From Actinocatenispora sp963815125 (GTDB lineage Bacteria; Actinomycetota; Actinomycetes; Mycobacteriales; Micromonosporaceae), in NCBI GenBank assembly GCA_963815125.1, contig CAWFFM010000002.1, positions 1,364,001 through 1,428,000 of the forward strand: a stretch of 64,000 bases of DNA, read 5' to 3'. Each line of letters opens with the position of its first letter. Position 1 is the stretch's first letter. The notes under the pieces are model-generated. The model did not search any database, was not told the origin of the DNA, and saw only the letters and a list, made by a program, of their open reading frames with translations. Positions 16,717 to 24,871 of this stretch are shown one piece after another. The position numbers were made by a program, and so were the translations under genes.

Positions 16717-17883
16717 TCAGTGCACCTCGACGGTGGCACCCATACCGCGCAATTCCTCCGGCAGTTCAGCGCCGGACTCCTCCGCGATGCGCAGCGCCTC
16801 CTCGATCAACGTCTCCACGATCTGGGCTTCCGGCACGGTCTTGATCACCTTGCCCTTGACGAAGATCTGCCCCTTGCCGTTACCCGATGCCACGCCAAGG
16901 TCCGCCTCACGTGCCTCACCGGGGCCGTTGACGACGCAGCCCATCACCGCCACCCGCAGCGGCACCGGCAGTCCGTCCAGACCGGCATGCACCTCTTCAG
17001 CCAGCTTGTACACATCCACCTGAGCGCGACCGCAGGACGGGCAGGAGACGATCTCCAGACCACGTTCCCGCAGTCCGAGCGACTCCAGGATGCCGATTCC
17101 GACCTTGACCTCCTCGACCGGCGGCGCGGACAACGAGACCCGGATGGTGTCGCCGATGCCCTCGGCCAGCAGCGCGCCGAACGCGGTCGCGGACTTGATG
17201 GTGCCCTGGAAGGCCGGGCCGGCCTCGGTCACACCGAGGTGCAGCGGGTAGTCGCACTGCTGCGCGAGCAATCGGTAGGCGCGGATCATCACCACCGGGT
17301 CGTGATGCTTGACCGAGATCTTGATGTCCCGGAAACCGTGCTCCTCGAACAGCGAGCACTCCCAGAGGGCCGACTCCACCAGGGCCTCGGCGGTCGCCTT
17401 GCCGTACTTCTCCAGCAGCCGCTTGTCCAGCGAGCCGGCGTTGACGCCGATCCGGATCGGCGTGCCCGCGGCACCGGCCGCCTTCGCGATCTCCCGTACC
17501 TTGTCGTCGAACTTCAGGATGTTCCCGGGATTGACCCGCACCGCGGCACACCCGGCGTCGATCGCCGCGAACACGTACTTCGGCTGGAAGTGGATGTCGG
17601 CGATCACCGGGATCTGCGATTTCTTGGCGATGGCCGGTAGTGCCTCGGCGTCGTCCTGGGATGGCACCGCGACCCGGACGATCTGGCAGCCCGATGCGGT
17701 GAGCTCGGCGATCTGCTGCAACGTCGAGTTCACGTCAGCGGTGAGCGTGGTGGTCATCGACTGCACGCTGACCGGTGCGCCGCCACCGACCGGCACGTTG
17801 CCCACCATGATCTGCCGCGACTGCCGGCGGGCGGCCAGCGGCGGCGGGGGGAGCACGGGCATGCCCAGACTGACGGTGGTCAT
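16717..17883 (-). CDS. ispG: 4-hydroxy-3-methylbut-2-enyl diphosphate synthase IspG (GcpE)
   Basis: 388 residues. Converts cyclic MEcPP to HMBPP in the MEP isoprenoid pathway with a 4Fe-4S cluster. Seen: SVQSMTTTLTADVNSTL, VIADIHFQPKYVF, VRVNPGN, IRIGVNAGSLDKRLL, LHLGVTEAG, cluster cysteines in SCPSCGR and VMGCVVNGPGEA, and GQIFVKGK. It lies 10 bases downstream of rip1 and in the same run as dxr, giving two MEP genes around a protease, the usual actinobacterial order. Confidence 0.96.
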   Translation of the reverse strand: MTTVSLGMPVLPPPPLAARRQSRQIMVGNVPVGGGAPVSVQSMTTTLTADVNSTLQQIAELTASGCQIVRVAVPSQDDAEALPAIAKKSQIPVIADIHFQPKYVFAAIDAGCAAVRVNPGNILKFDDKVREIAKAAGAAGTPIRIGVNAGSLDKRLLEKYGKATAEALVESALWECSLFEEHGFRDIKISVKHHDPVVMIRAYRLLAQQCDYPLHLGVTEAGPAFQGTIKSATAFGALLAEGIGDTIRVSLSAPPVEEVKVGIGILESLGLRERGLEIVSCPSCGRAQVDVYKLAEEVHAGLDGLPVPLRVAVMGCVVNGPGEAREADLGVASGNGKGQIFVKGKVIKTVPEAQIVETLIEEALRIAEESGAELPEELRGMGATVEVH

Positions 17884-17893
17884 TGTGAGCGCC

Positions 17894-19162
17894 TCAATTC
17901 AGAGTGATCGGATTGATGATGTCCGCGGCGACGGTCAGCAGGCTCAACCCGCCGAACACGATCACGACCGCGTAGGTGATCGGCATGAGTTTCAGATAGT
18001 CGACCCGACCTGGATCGGGACGTCCACGACGGGCCGCCCACCAGGAGCGGAGCTTTTCGAACCAGGCGATCGCCACGTGCCCGCCGTCCAGCGGCAGCAG
18101 CGGCACCAGGTTGAAGACCCCGACGAACAGGTTCAGCTGTGCCATCAGCATCAGGAAGAACCACCAAGCGTGCAACTGTACGGTCTCGCCACCGAGCCGG
18201 CTCGCGCCCACCACGCTGATCGGGGTGTCTGCGCTGCGCTTCTCCCCCGCCAATGCGGTGACCAGATTCGGGATCTTGGACGGGATGCGGGTCACCGCAT
18301 GCCCCATCGCGGTGAAGGTCTGCGCGTAGACCCTGCCGGCCTCGGGAACGCCGCGGACCGCGCCGTACTTGACTGTCGTAGGGATGCCCAGCTGAGCCCG
18401 GCTGGCCAGGGTGACGCCCAGCACGGAGACCTCGGACAGCACTGGCTTGTCCACCGAACCGCCGGTGGGTCGCTGCGCCTTCACCAGCGTCACCGTCGTG
18501 GTGTGCCGCTGCCCGTCCCGCACGTAGCTCACCGGTACCCGTCCGGGCGGTGTGTGCTGGGTGCGGGTGACGAGGTCCTTGTAGGTCGGTGTGGGCTTTC
18601 CGGCGATCGAGGTGATCCGGTCGCCGGACTTCAGACCGGCGGCCTTCGCCGGGCCCGCCGGGTCACCGGTACGGCATTTTGTCGGCGCCTTGGCGTCGTA
18701 GGTGAGCGGCACGCACGTGCTCAGCGGACCGATCACCGCAGGGATCCTGAGCGCGTAATAGTCGTTGATCTTCGGGTTCGGCACGCCCACGAACGCGGCG
18801 GCCACCCAGAACACCACGAATGCCAGGATGAAGTGCGTCACAGAACCCGCGACAAGAACGATGGTGCGCTGCCACACCGGCTTACGCCAGAACACCCGGT
18901 CGCGGTCCTGCGGAGGAACCTCTTCGGCCTCCTCCAACGGGGTCATCCCGTCGATCTTGCAGAATCCACCGGCCGGAATCGCTTTGACACCGTATTCGGT
19001 CTCGCCCCGACGGAAGGAGAACAACGTCGGTCCGAAACCCACGAAATACCTGCTCACCTTCATGCCGAAACCCTTGGCGGTGAACATGTGCCCGGCCTCA
19101 TGCAGGCAGACCGACACCAGGATGCCCAGGGCGAACAGAACCACCCCGATCGCGTACGCCAT
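17894..19162 (-). CDS. rip1: Site-2 intramembrane zinc metalloprotease (Rip1/RseP family)
   Basis: 422 residues from ATG 19162; the A of its ATG is the last base of the dxr stop, so the two are translationally coupled. Zinc motif VCLHEAGHMF in the first membrane segment and the third ligand in PLLPLDGGHVAI near residue 350. One PDZ-like region (about 175-260, GLKSGDRITSIAGKPT). Membrane segments at about 5-25, 100-120, 335-355 and 395-415. It should cleave membrane-spanning anti-sigma factors after a first cut; targets are not in this window. Confidence 0.94.
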   Translation of the reverse strand: MAYAIGVVLFALGILVSVCLHEAGHMFTAKGFGMKVSRYFVGFGPTLFSFRRGETEYGVKAIPAGGFCKIDGMTPLEEAEEVPPQDRDRVFWRKPVWQRTIVLVAGSVTHFILAFVVFWVAAAFVGVPNPKINDYYALRIPAVIGPLSTCVPLTYDAKAPTKCRTGDPAGPAKAAGLKSGDRITSIAGKPTPTYKDLVTRTQHTPPGRVPVSYVRDGQRHTTTVTLVKAQRPTGGSVDKPVLSEVSVLGVTLASRAQLGIPTTVKYGAVRGVPEAGRVYAQTFTAMGHAVTRIPSKIPNLVTALAGEKRSADTPISVVGASRLGGETVQLHAWWFFLMLMAQLNLFVGVFNLVPLLPLDGGHVAIAWFEKLRSWWAARRGRPDPGRVDYLKLMPITYAVVIVFGGLSLLTVAADIINPITLN

Positions 19163-20376
19163 CAATGTCCCTTCCGGAATGCCGAGCACAGTTGCCGCGC
19201 ACGCTGTCGGGCCCAACTCTCGGCGGTCAGCACGTCATCGACGTTACCTGGTACACCGAAATCCGGAGCCTCGTCCAGAACCTGGGCGATCGTGTCCACG
19301 ATCGCGACGAATGCCAGCTCACCGGCGATGAACGCCGCGACGCACTCCTCGTTGGCCGCGTTGAACACCGCGGGACGGCACCGGCCGGCCGCTCCGACCT
19401 CGCGCGCGAGCTGGACCGCCGGGAACGCCTCGGCGTCCAGCGGCAGGAACTCCCAGTGCTGCCCGGCCGACCAGTCCATCGCGGGTGCGGCGTCTGCCAC
19501 CCGGTCCGGCCAGCCCAGCGCAAGGGCGATCGGCAACCGCATGTCCGGCGGGCTCACCTGCGCCAACGTCGACCCGTCGGTGAACTCCACCATCGAGTGC
19601 ACGATCGACTGGGGATGCACCACCGCGTCGATCCGGTCGTACGGGATGTCGAACAGCTCGTGCGCCTCGATGATCTCCAGACCCTTGTTGACCAAGTTGG
19701 CGCAGTTGATCGTGACCACCGGGCCCATGTCCCAGGTGGGATGGGCGAGCGCCTGCTGCGGGGTGACCTCGGCCAGCTGCGCGCGGGAACGGCCGCGGAA
19801 CGGCCCACCGCTGGCGGTGACCACGAGCCGGCGGACCTCCGTGGCCCGGCCTCCGCGCAGACACTGGGCCAACGCACTGTGTTCGGAGTCCACCGGTACG
19901 AGTTGTCCTGGGCCGGCCACCTTGCGGACCAGTTCACCGCCGGCGACCAGCGACTCCTTGTTGGCCAACGCCACCGTGCGGCCCGCCACCAGTGCGGCCA
20001 GGGTGGGGCCGAGGCCGACCGAGCCGGTGATGCCGTTGAGGACGAGGTCGCACGGCCAGCCGGCGAGCTCGGTGGCGGCCTGCGGACCGGCCAGGATCTT
20101 CGGGATCCGGTACTCCCCGGTGGCCCAGCCGCGCCGCTGTGCCTCGGTGTAGAAGGCGAGCTGGAGGTCCTGCGCGGCGCTGCCCTTGGCGACCGCCACC
20201 ACGTCGACGGCAAGTTCCAGTGCCTGGCGCGCCAGTAGTTCGACGTTGCCGCCACCACCGGCGATCCCCACCACCCGGAACCGGTCGGCGTTGCGGCGGA
20301 TCACGTCGATGGCCTGGGTGCCGATCGAACCGGTCGAGCCGAGCAGTACGACCTCACGTGGCGTCATGACCGCCAT
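19162..20376 (-). CDS. dxr: 1-deoxy-D-xylulose 5-phosphate reductoisomerase
   Basis: About 404 residues. Second enzyme of the MEP pathway: NADPH-dependent conversion of DXP to MEP. Seen: VVLLGSTGSIGTQAIDVI (NADPH loop), LANKESLVAGGELV, VDSEHSALAQCL, TASGGPFRG, HPTWDMG, and HPQSIVHSMVEF. Start is uncertain between ATG 20376 and ATG 20367, since neither has a good ribosome site; both leave the Rossmann motif intact. Overlaps rip1 by one base. Confidence 0.94.
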   Translation of the reverse strand: MAVMTPREVVLLGSTGSIGTQAIDVIRRNADRFRVVGIAGGGGNVELLARQALELAVDVVAVAKGSAAQDLQLAFYTEAQRRGWATGEYRIPKILAGPQAATELAGWPCDLVLNGITGSVGLGPTLAALVAGRTVALANKESLVAGGELVRKVAGPGQLVPVDSEHSALAQCLRGGRATEVRRLVVTASGGPFRGRSRAQLAEVTPQQALAHPTWDMGPVVTINCANLVNKGLEIIEAHELFDIPYDRIDAVVHPQSIVHSMVEFTDGSTLAQVSPPDMRLPIALALGWPDRVADAAPAMDWSAGQHWEFLPLDAEAFPAVQLAREVGAAGRCRPAVFNAANEECVAAFIAGELAFVAIVDTIAQVLDEAPDFGVPGNVDDVLTAESWARQRARQLCSAFRKGH

Positions 20377-20461
20377 TGTTCCGCACCGGCCCGACGGCCC
20401 GGCGCCAGGCGGGCCACCGGCGCTTGCGGTCACCGACGCAACGACCGGGCGATCAGTCCGA

Positions 20462-22093
20462 TCAGACCAGTTTGCCCGGGTTCATTATGCCCTGGGGATC
20501 CACAGTGGACTTGACCGCCCGCAGGATCGACACCCCACCCGGACCGATCTCGTCAGCCAGGAACGGCCGATGATCGGCGCCCACCGCGTGATGGTGGGTG
20601 ATCGTGCCACCACCCGCCACGATGGCCGCCGTCACCGCGCGCTTCGCCCGGGTCCACTGACCGACCGGGTCGGCCCGGTCCCGGGCGGCGAGCACCGTCA
20701 CATACAGCGAGGCTCCGGTGCGGTACAGGTGCGAGACGTGCGTCATCACCAGGGTCCGGCCGAGCTGCTCGCGCAGCGAGTCACGGATCGATTCGTACAG
20801 CGCTGGCAGTGCCGACCACTCCGTCGCCGTCTCCAGGGTCTCCACCAGAAGCCCATGATCGAGTAACGAGTCACGCAGGTCGGGTGCGGCGAACCTGCCA
20901 TGCCGCCAGGACGTGCCGGGTGCAACTCCGAGGGTCACCGCGCCGTGGGCGCGCAACAGACGGGCCGCCGCCCGGTGCCGGAACCGCACCTGATCAGGTT
21001 CCCCCTCCCAGCCCAGGATCGCCAGGCAACCGTGGCCCTGACCGCGCAGCGACAGATAGCCCCGGGCCAGCCGGCTCGCCGGCGAGCCGGAGAGTAGGAA
21101 GGTCACCTGGGTCTCGTCGGGGTCCGAGAGCCGGCACACGTCCGGCGCCAGCCCCGGGCCCAGGCGCTGCGCGAGTGCCCGGAACGCGGCCAGTCCGGCC
21201 GGCAGATCAGGTAGCGACCAACCCTCGTAACGACGCACCGCGGGCAGCTTGCGTACCTCCAGCGTCGCCTCGGTGATCACGCCGAGGGTGCCCTCGGAAC
21301 CGACGATCAGTTCCAGTAGTCGGGGACCGGCCGCCGACGCGGGGCCCCGGCCCAGGTTGAGCTCACCAGCGGGCGTCTGGCAGCGCACCGCACGCACCAA
21401 CTCGTCCACCCGGCCGTACCCGGTGGACGCCTGACCGGCCGAACGGGTCGCCACCCAGCCGCCGACGGTCGCGTACTCGTAGCTCTGCGGGAAGTGGCCC
21501 AGCGTGGCGCCGTGCCGGGCCAGCGCCGCCTCCACCTCCGGGCCTCGCATGCCGGCCTGCAGGGTGGCGGTGTGCGCGACCCGGTCGATGCGTACCAGCC
21601 GGGACAGTCGACCGAGGTCGAGCGCCACCACGGCCGGATGCGGGCCACGGCGACCGGAGACCCCGCCGACGACACTGGTGCCGCCGCCGAACGGCACCAC
21701 CGCGACGCCCTCGGCCGAGCAGACGTCCAGTACGGCACGGATCTGCTCGTCGTCCTGCGGGCACAGCACCGCGTCCGGGGCGTCGGTGGCCTCACCGGAA
21801 CGCAGCCGCAGCAGGTCGAGGTAGCTGCGTCCGGCGGCGTGCCGGATCCGGTCCTGGTCGCCGGTGCGGACCTGCTCGGCGCCGAGCACCTTTCCTAGCT
21901 GTGCGGCGACGTGGCCGGACAGAGCGGACGGCGGTAGCGAGACCTCGTCGATCGACACCGACGGCGTGTCGGCGGTCGACGCGACGCCGAGCCGGCGACT
22001 CAGCTCTCGCAGGGCGGGAACGGGCAATTCCGGGCGTGGGCCGTGGCCCCAGCCGTTCCAGAGCGGAGTGCGCACCGCCGGATCCACTGTCAT
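20462..22093 (-). CDS. Alkyldihydroxyacetonephosphate-synthase-like FAD oxidase
   Basis: 543 residues. FAD-binding type 4 fold: VVPFGGGTSVVGGV and GSEGTLGVITEATLEVRKLP, preceded by PQDDEQIRAVLDVC. C-terminal half has GTSWRHGRF, THVSHLYRTGASLYVT and THHHAVGADHRPF, features of the alkyl-DHAP-synthase branch; the final IMNPGKLV is typical of the superfamily. It could make ether-lipid precursors or act as another flavin oxidase on a hydroxy acid; the neighbouring GlpD-like gene favours a glycerophosphate-linked substrate. Its start lies 17 bases from the divergent TetR gene and has no ribosome site. Confidence 0.87.
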   Translation of the reverse strand: MTVDPAVRTPLWNGWGHGPRPELPVPALRELSRRLGVASTADTPSVSIDEVSLPPSALSGHVAAQLGKVLGAEQVRTGDQDRIRHAAGRSYLDLLRLRSGEATDAPDAVLCPQDDEQIRAVLDVCSAEGVAVVPFGGGTSVVGGVSGRRGPHPAVVALDLGRLSRLVRIDRVAHTATLQAGMRGPEVEAALARHGATLGHFPQSYEYATVGGWVATRSAGQASTGYGRVDELVRAVRCQTPAGELNLGRGPASAAGPRLLELIVGSEGTLGVITEATLEVRKLPAVRRYEGWSLPDLPAGLAAFRALAQRLGPGLAPDVCRLSDPDETQVTFLLSGSPASRLARGYLSLRGQGHGCLAILGWEGEPDQVRFRHRAAARLLRAHGAVTLGVAPGTSWRHGRFAAPDLRDSLLDHGLLVETLETATEWSALPALYESIRDSLREQLGRTLVMTHVSHLYRTGASLYVTVLAARDRADPVGQWTRAKRAVTAAIVAGGGTITHHHAVGADHRPFLADEIGPGGVSILRAVKSTVDPQGIMNPGKLV

Positions 22094-22101
22094 GCGATAC
22101 A

Positions 22102-22130
22102 GTGTTACACATGTCGTCGCTTCGTAACAC
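22102..22130. promoter_or_regulatory. TetR-type operator over the divergent starts
   Basis: Perfect 7-bp inverted repeat GTGTTAC (22102-22108) / GTAACAC (22124-22130) separated by 15 bases. It covers the TetR start codon at 22111 and lies 9 bases from the divergent start at 22093. A -10-like TACAGT at 22098-22103 would start transcription at about 22110, i.e. without a leader. Autorepression and control of the opposite gene are inferred from position. Confidence 0.6.
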
Positions 22131-22719
22131 GACCACGCGGGCGCCGGACGGTGCCGGCCCTGACGAGGTCATCCTCACCGCCGCCCGCGAGTCGGTGCTG
22201 CAGGTCGGCGTGCGGCGCACCACCGCGACCGAAGTGGCCCGGCGCGCCGGGGTCAGCCGGATGACGCTCTACCGGCGTTTCGGCGACGTCGAACACCTGA
22301 TCGTCACCCTCCTCACCCGGGAGGTCGAGACGATGCTCACCGACCTCGCCATCCAGACCACCGGGCTGGAGACCGGACGCCAGCGCCTCGTCGAGACGGC
22401 ACTGCTGGGCATCGAGCGGCTCGCCGCGGACCCGCTGCTGACCCGGATCATCGACCTCGACCCGGAAATGCTGCTGCCCTACCTGCTGGACCGGGCGGGC
22501 AGCAGTCACCACCTCACCCGCACCACGCTGACCCGGGTCCTCGCCGACGGACAGGTCGACGGTTCCATCCGGCCGCTCGACGACAACGCCACCAGTTGGG
22601 TCCTGGTCGTGGTCCTGCAGGCCTTCGTGTTCGCTGCGCGGATGCTCGGCGCCGAGACCGAACCGGCCACGGTGCGTGCCGAACTGCGCCGCCTCCTGGA
22701 CGGATACCTGAGACCATGA
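22111..22719 (+). CDS. TetR-family transcriptional regulator
   Basis: 202 residues from ATG 22111. N-terminal HTH: ILTAARESVLQVGVRRTTATEVARRAGVSRMTLYRRFGDVEHL, with the usual TetR recognition helix. The C-terminal ligand domain has no motif that names an effector. Its stop overlaps the next start as ATGA, so it is co-translated with the GlpD-like gene, and it is divergent from the FAD oxidase. It probably senses a lipid or acyl compound and represses both. The frame extends upstream inside the opposite gene; that part is rejected. Confidence 0.9.
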   Translation: MSSLRNTTTRAPDGAGPDEVILTAARESVLQVGVRRTTATEVARRAGVSRMTLYRRFGDVEHLIVTLLTREVETMLTDLAIQTTGLETGRQRLVETALLGIERLAADPLLTRIIDLDPEMLLPYLLDRAGSSHHLTRTTLTRVLADGQVDGSIRPLDDNATSWVLVVVLQAFVFAARMLGAETEPATVRAELRRLLDGYLRP

Positions 22720-24296
22720 CCACCAACACCAGCTGGTTGTCCGCCCAGCGCCGGGATCGTGACCTCGCCCAGCTCGCGCACGACGGCGCGGTCGACATCG
22801 TGGTGATCGGCGGCGGCGCCGTCGGTGCGGGCGCAGCGCTGGACGCGGCGTCCCGCGGCCTGTCCGTCGTTCTGGTCGAACGCACCGACCTGGCGGCCGG
22901 AACCAGCTCCGCGTCCAGCAAGCTCATCCACGGTGGCCTGCGCTACCTGGCCCGTGGTGACCTGACCATGGCCTGGGAGTCCGCCCGGGAACGGGAGATC
23001 CTGATGGACCGGGTCGCCCCGCACCTGGTGCGAGGCCTGCCCTTCCTCACGCCTTACGGGCCCGGATACGCCAGCCCGCACGGCAGCCTTGCCACGTTCG
23101 GCACCCACCTGGCCGACGTGCTCCGCCGGGCCGCCGGCAGCCGCCGCATACAGCTCCCCCCGCCCCGCCGGGTCACCGCGGCGGAGGCACGGATACTCAC
23201 CCCGGCGCTGCGCGGGGCAGGACTGGCCGGTGCCGTCGAACACTGGGACGGCCAGCTCATCGACGACGCCCGGCTGGTGGTGGCACTGGCCCGCACCGCG
23301 GCCTCGTACGGCGCCCGGATCCTGACCCGCTGCACGGTCGACCGGGTGTCGGGCGGCCTGGTCACCGGGCGCGACACCATCACCGGTGAGTCCTTCGAGC
23401 TGCGGGCGTCCGCAGTGATCAACGCCACCGGAGTCTGGGCCGGACGTATCGATCCGACCATCCGCCTGCGTCCCAGCAAGGGCGCGCACCTGGTGGTGCC
23501 TGCCGCGTTGCTCGGCTCGCCACGCGCCGGTCTCAACGTCGCCGTCCCCGGCGAGCGCAACCGGTACGTCATCGTGCTACCCAACCTGGACGGCACGGTC
23601 TACGTGGGCCTCACCGACGATCCGGTGGACGGCGAGGTCCCGGACCGCTGCGAGGTCGCGCCGACCGACGTCGATTTTCTGCTCGGCGTCCTGAGCACAG
23701 CGTTGGAGCTGCCGGTACGGCCCGCTGACGTGGTCGGCGGGTACGCCGGGATGCGCCCCCTGGTCGCCGATCCGCACCACCCTGGCGGCGGCACCGCCGA
23801 CCTGTCCCGCAGACACGTGGTGACCGACAACGCAGACCGGCTGATCACCGTCGTCGGCGGCAAGCTGACCACCTACCGGCGGATGGCCGCCGATGCGGTG
23901 GACCGTGCCGTACGGGCCTACCACCTTCCCGCCGGCGCGTCCCGCACGGCCAGGCTCCCACTCGTGGGCGCCGCCCCACCGGCCCGGTTGGGCCGCATCG
24001 ACGCGCCACTGCGACTCATCCACCGCTACGGCACCGAGGCGCCTGTGGTGGCCGGACTGGCCGCACCGGACCCGGGCCTGTTGCAGCCGGTCGCCGACGG
24101 TGTACCGGTGCTCGGGGTCGAACTGCTGTTCGGTGCCCTCGCGGAGGGCGCGACGGACCTCGACGATCTGCTCTGTCGCCGCACCCGCTGCGACCTCGTG
24201 ACCGGCTGGTCGGAGGCCGCCCGGCCGGCGGCCCGGGCCGCCCTCGCCCGGGCACAGGACCCGACCACCGGCTTCACCCCCGCGACGCCGCTGTAA
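22716..24296 (+). CDS. glpD: GlpD-like FAD-dependent glycerol-3-phosphate dehydrogenase
   Basis: 526 residues from ATG 22716, overlapping the TetR stop by 4 bases. Seen: VVIGGGAVGAGAALDAASRG (FAD Rossmann), ERTDLAAGTSSASSKLIHGG and GLRYLARGDL, KGAHLVVP, YVGLTDDP, and TVVGGKLTTYRRMAADAVD. Oxidises glycerol 3-phosphate to DHAP with electrons to quinone at the membrane. Pairing with an alkyl-DHAP-synthase-like gene suggests that DHAP made here feeds ether-lipid synthesis, or both act in turnover. Whether this is the only GlpD of the organism cannot be told. Confidence 0.9.
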   Translation: MTTNTSWLSAQRRDRDLAQLAHDGAVDIVVIGGGAVGAGAALDAASRGLSVVLVERTDLAAGTSSASSKLIHGGLRYLARGDLTMAWESAREREILMDRVAPHLVRGLPFLTPYGPGYASPHGSLATFGTHLADVLRRAAGSRRIQLPPPRRVTAAEARILTPALRGAGLAGAVEHWDGQLIDDARLVVALARTAASYGARILTRCTVDRVSGGLVTGRDTITGESFELRASAVINATGVWAGRIDPTIRLRPSKGAHLVVPAALLGSPRAGLNVAVPGERNRYVIVLPNLDGTVYVGLTDDPVDGEVPDRCEVAPTDVDFLLGVLSTALELPVRPADVVGGYAGMRPLVADPHHPGGGTADLSRRHVVTDNADRLITVVGGKLTTYRRMAADAVDRAVRAYHLPAGASRTARLPLVGAAPPARLGRIDAPLRLIHRYGTEAPVVAGLAAPDPGLLQPVADGVPVLGVELLFGALAEGATDLDDLLCRRTRCDLVTGWSEAARPAARAALARAQDPTTGFTPATPL

Positions 24297-24365
24297 CGCT
24301 GGGGTTGCGGGTGTGATGGCGTACCGGAACGACACCGGCCCAGGTCGGTACGGCACGCTGGTGCC

Positions 24366-24809
24366 GTGCAGACCTACCGGCTCCGGCCCACCGGGATCAT
24401 CGGCGTACTCCTCCCGCTACTACCGGGTGTGCTACTCAGCGTCGTCGGGCTGGACGCCGTACTGCGGGCCGGCGGCGTACTGGCCTGGGTGCTGTTGATC
24501 GTCGGGGTCCTGTGGATGGCGCTGTGGCTACGGCTGCCCTGGGTCGTTCGCCTGGCCGAGGCGACATCGACAGGTCCGGCCACCGTCACCCTGCTCGGGC
24601 CGCTGCGCCGTACCAGCATCCCGGCCACGGCCATCGCTTCGGTGACCGGGCGATGGTCAGGTGGAATGAACCGATGGTTCCTGGCCTCGGTGTGGGTGGA
24701 CCTGCACCACCGGGTGGTCGGATTTCCGCTGCCGATCGGGTTCAGCGACCCGGAAGCGGTACGTGAGCACCTTCTGTCGCTCAACCCCGACATCCGGATG
24801 TCGGACTGA
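24366..24809 (+). CDS. Small membrane protein with PH-like domain
   Basis: 147 residues from GTG 24366. Two hydrophobic segments at about residues 10-30 and 37-55, then a beta-rich soluble part with RLPWVVRLAEAT and TSIPATAIASVTGRWSGG, resembling bacterial PH-domain (YdbT-like) membrane proteins. No function is named. It follows glpD by 69 bases on the same strand and is convergent with namH. Confidence 0.6.
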   Translation: MQTYRLRPTGIIGVLLPLLPGVLLSVVGLDAVLRAGGVLAWVLLIVGVLWMALWLRLPWVVRLAEATSTGPATVTLLGPLRRTSIPATAIASVTGRWSGGMNRWFLASVWVDLHHRVVGFPLPIGFSDPEAVREHLLSLNPDIRMSD

Positions 24810-24871
24810 CCCTCGGTACGCCGAACCCGTTGTCCTCCGGGCTCTGCGTCACCAGGGCCGGACCGCCCGAC

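Noticed and set aside
17309..20152. 947-residue plus-strand frame opposite ispG-rip1-dxr
   Set aside because: Shadow of three recognised genes; no ribosome site or motif.
22111..22130. Considered whether TetR starts further upstream (21901)
   Set aside because: That extension lies antisense inside the FAD oxidase and is not TetR-like; ATG 22111 places the HTH at the usual distance.
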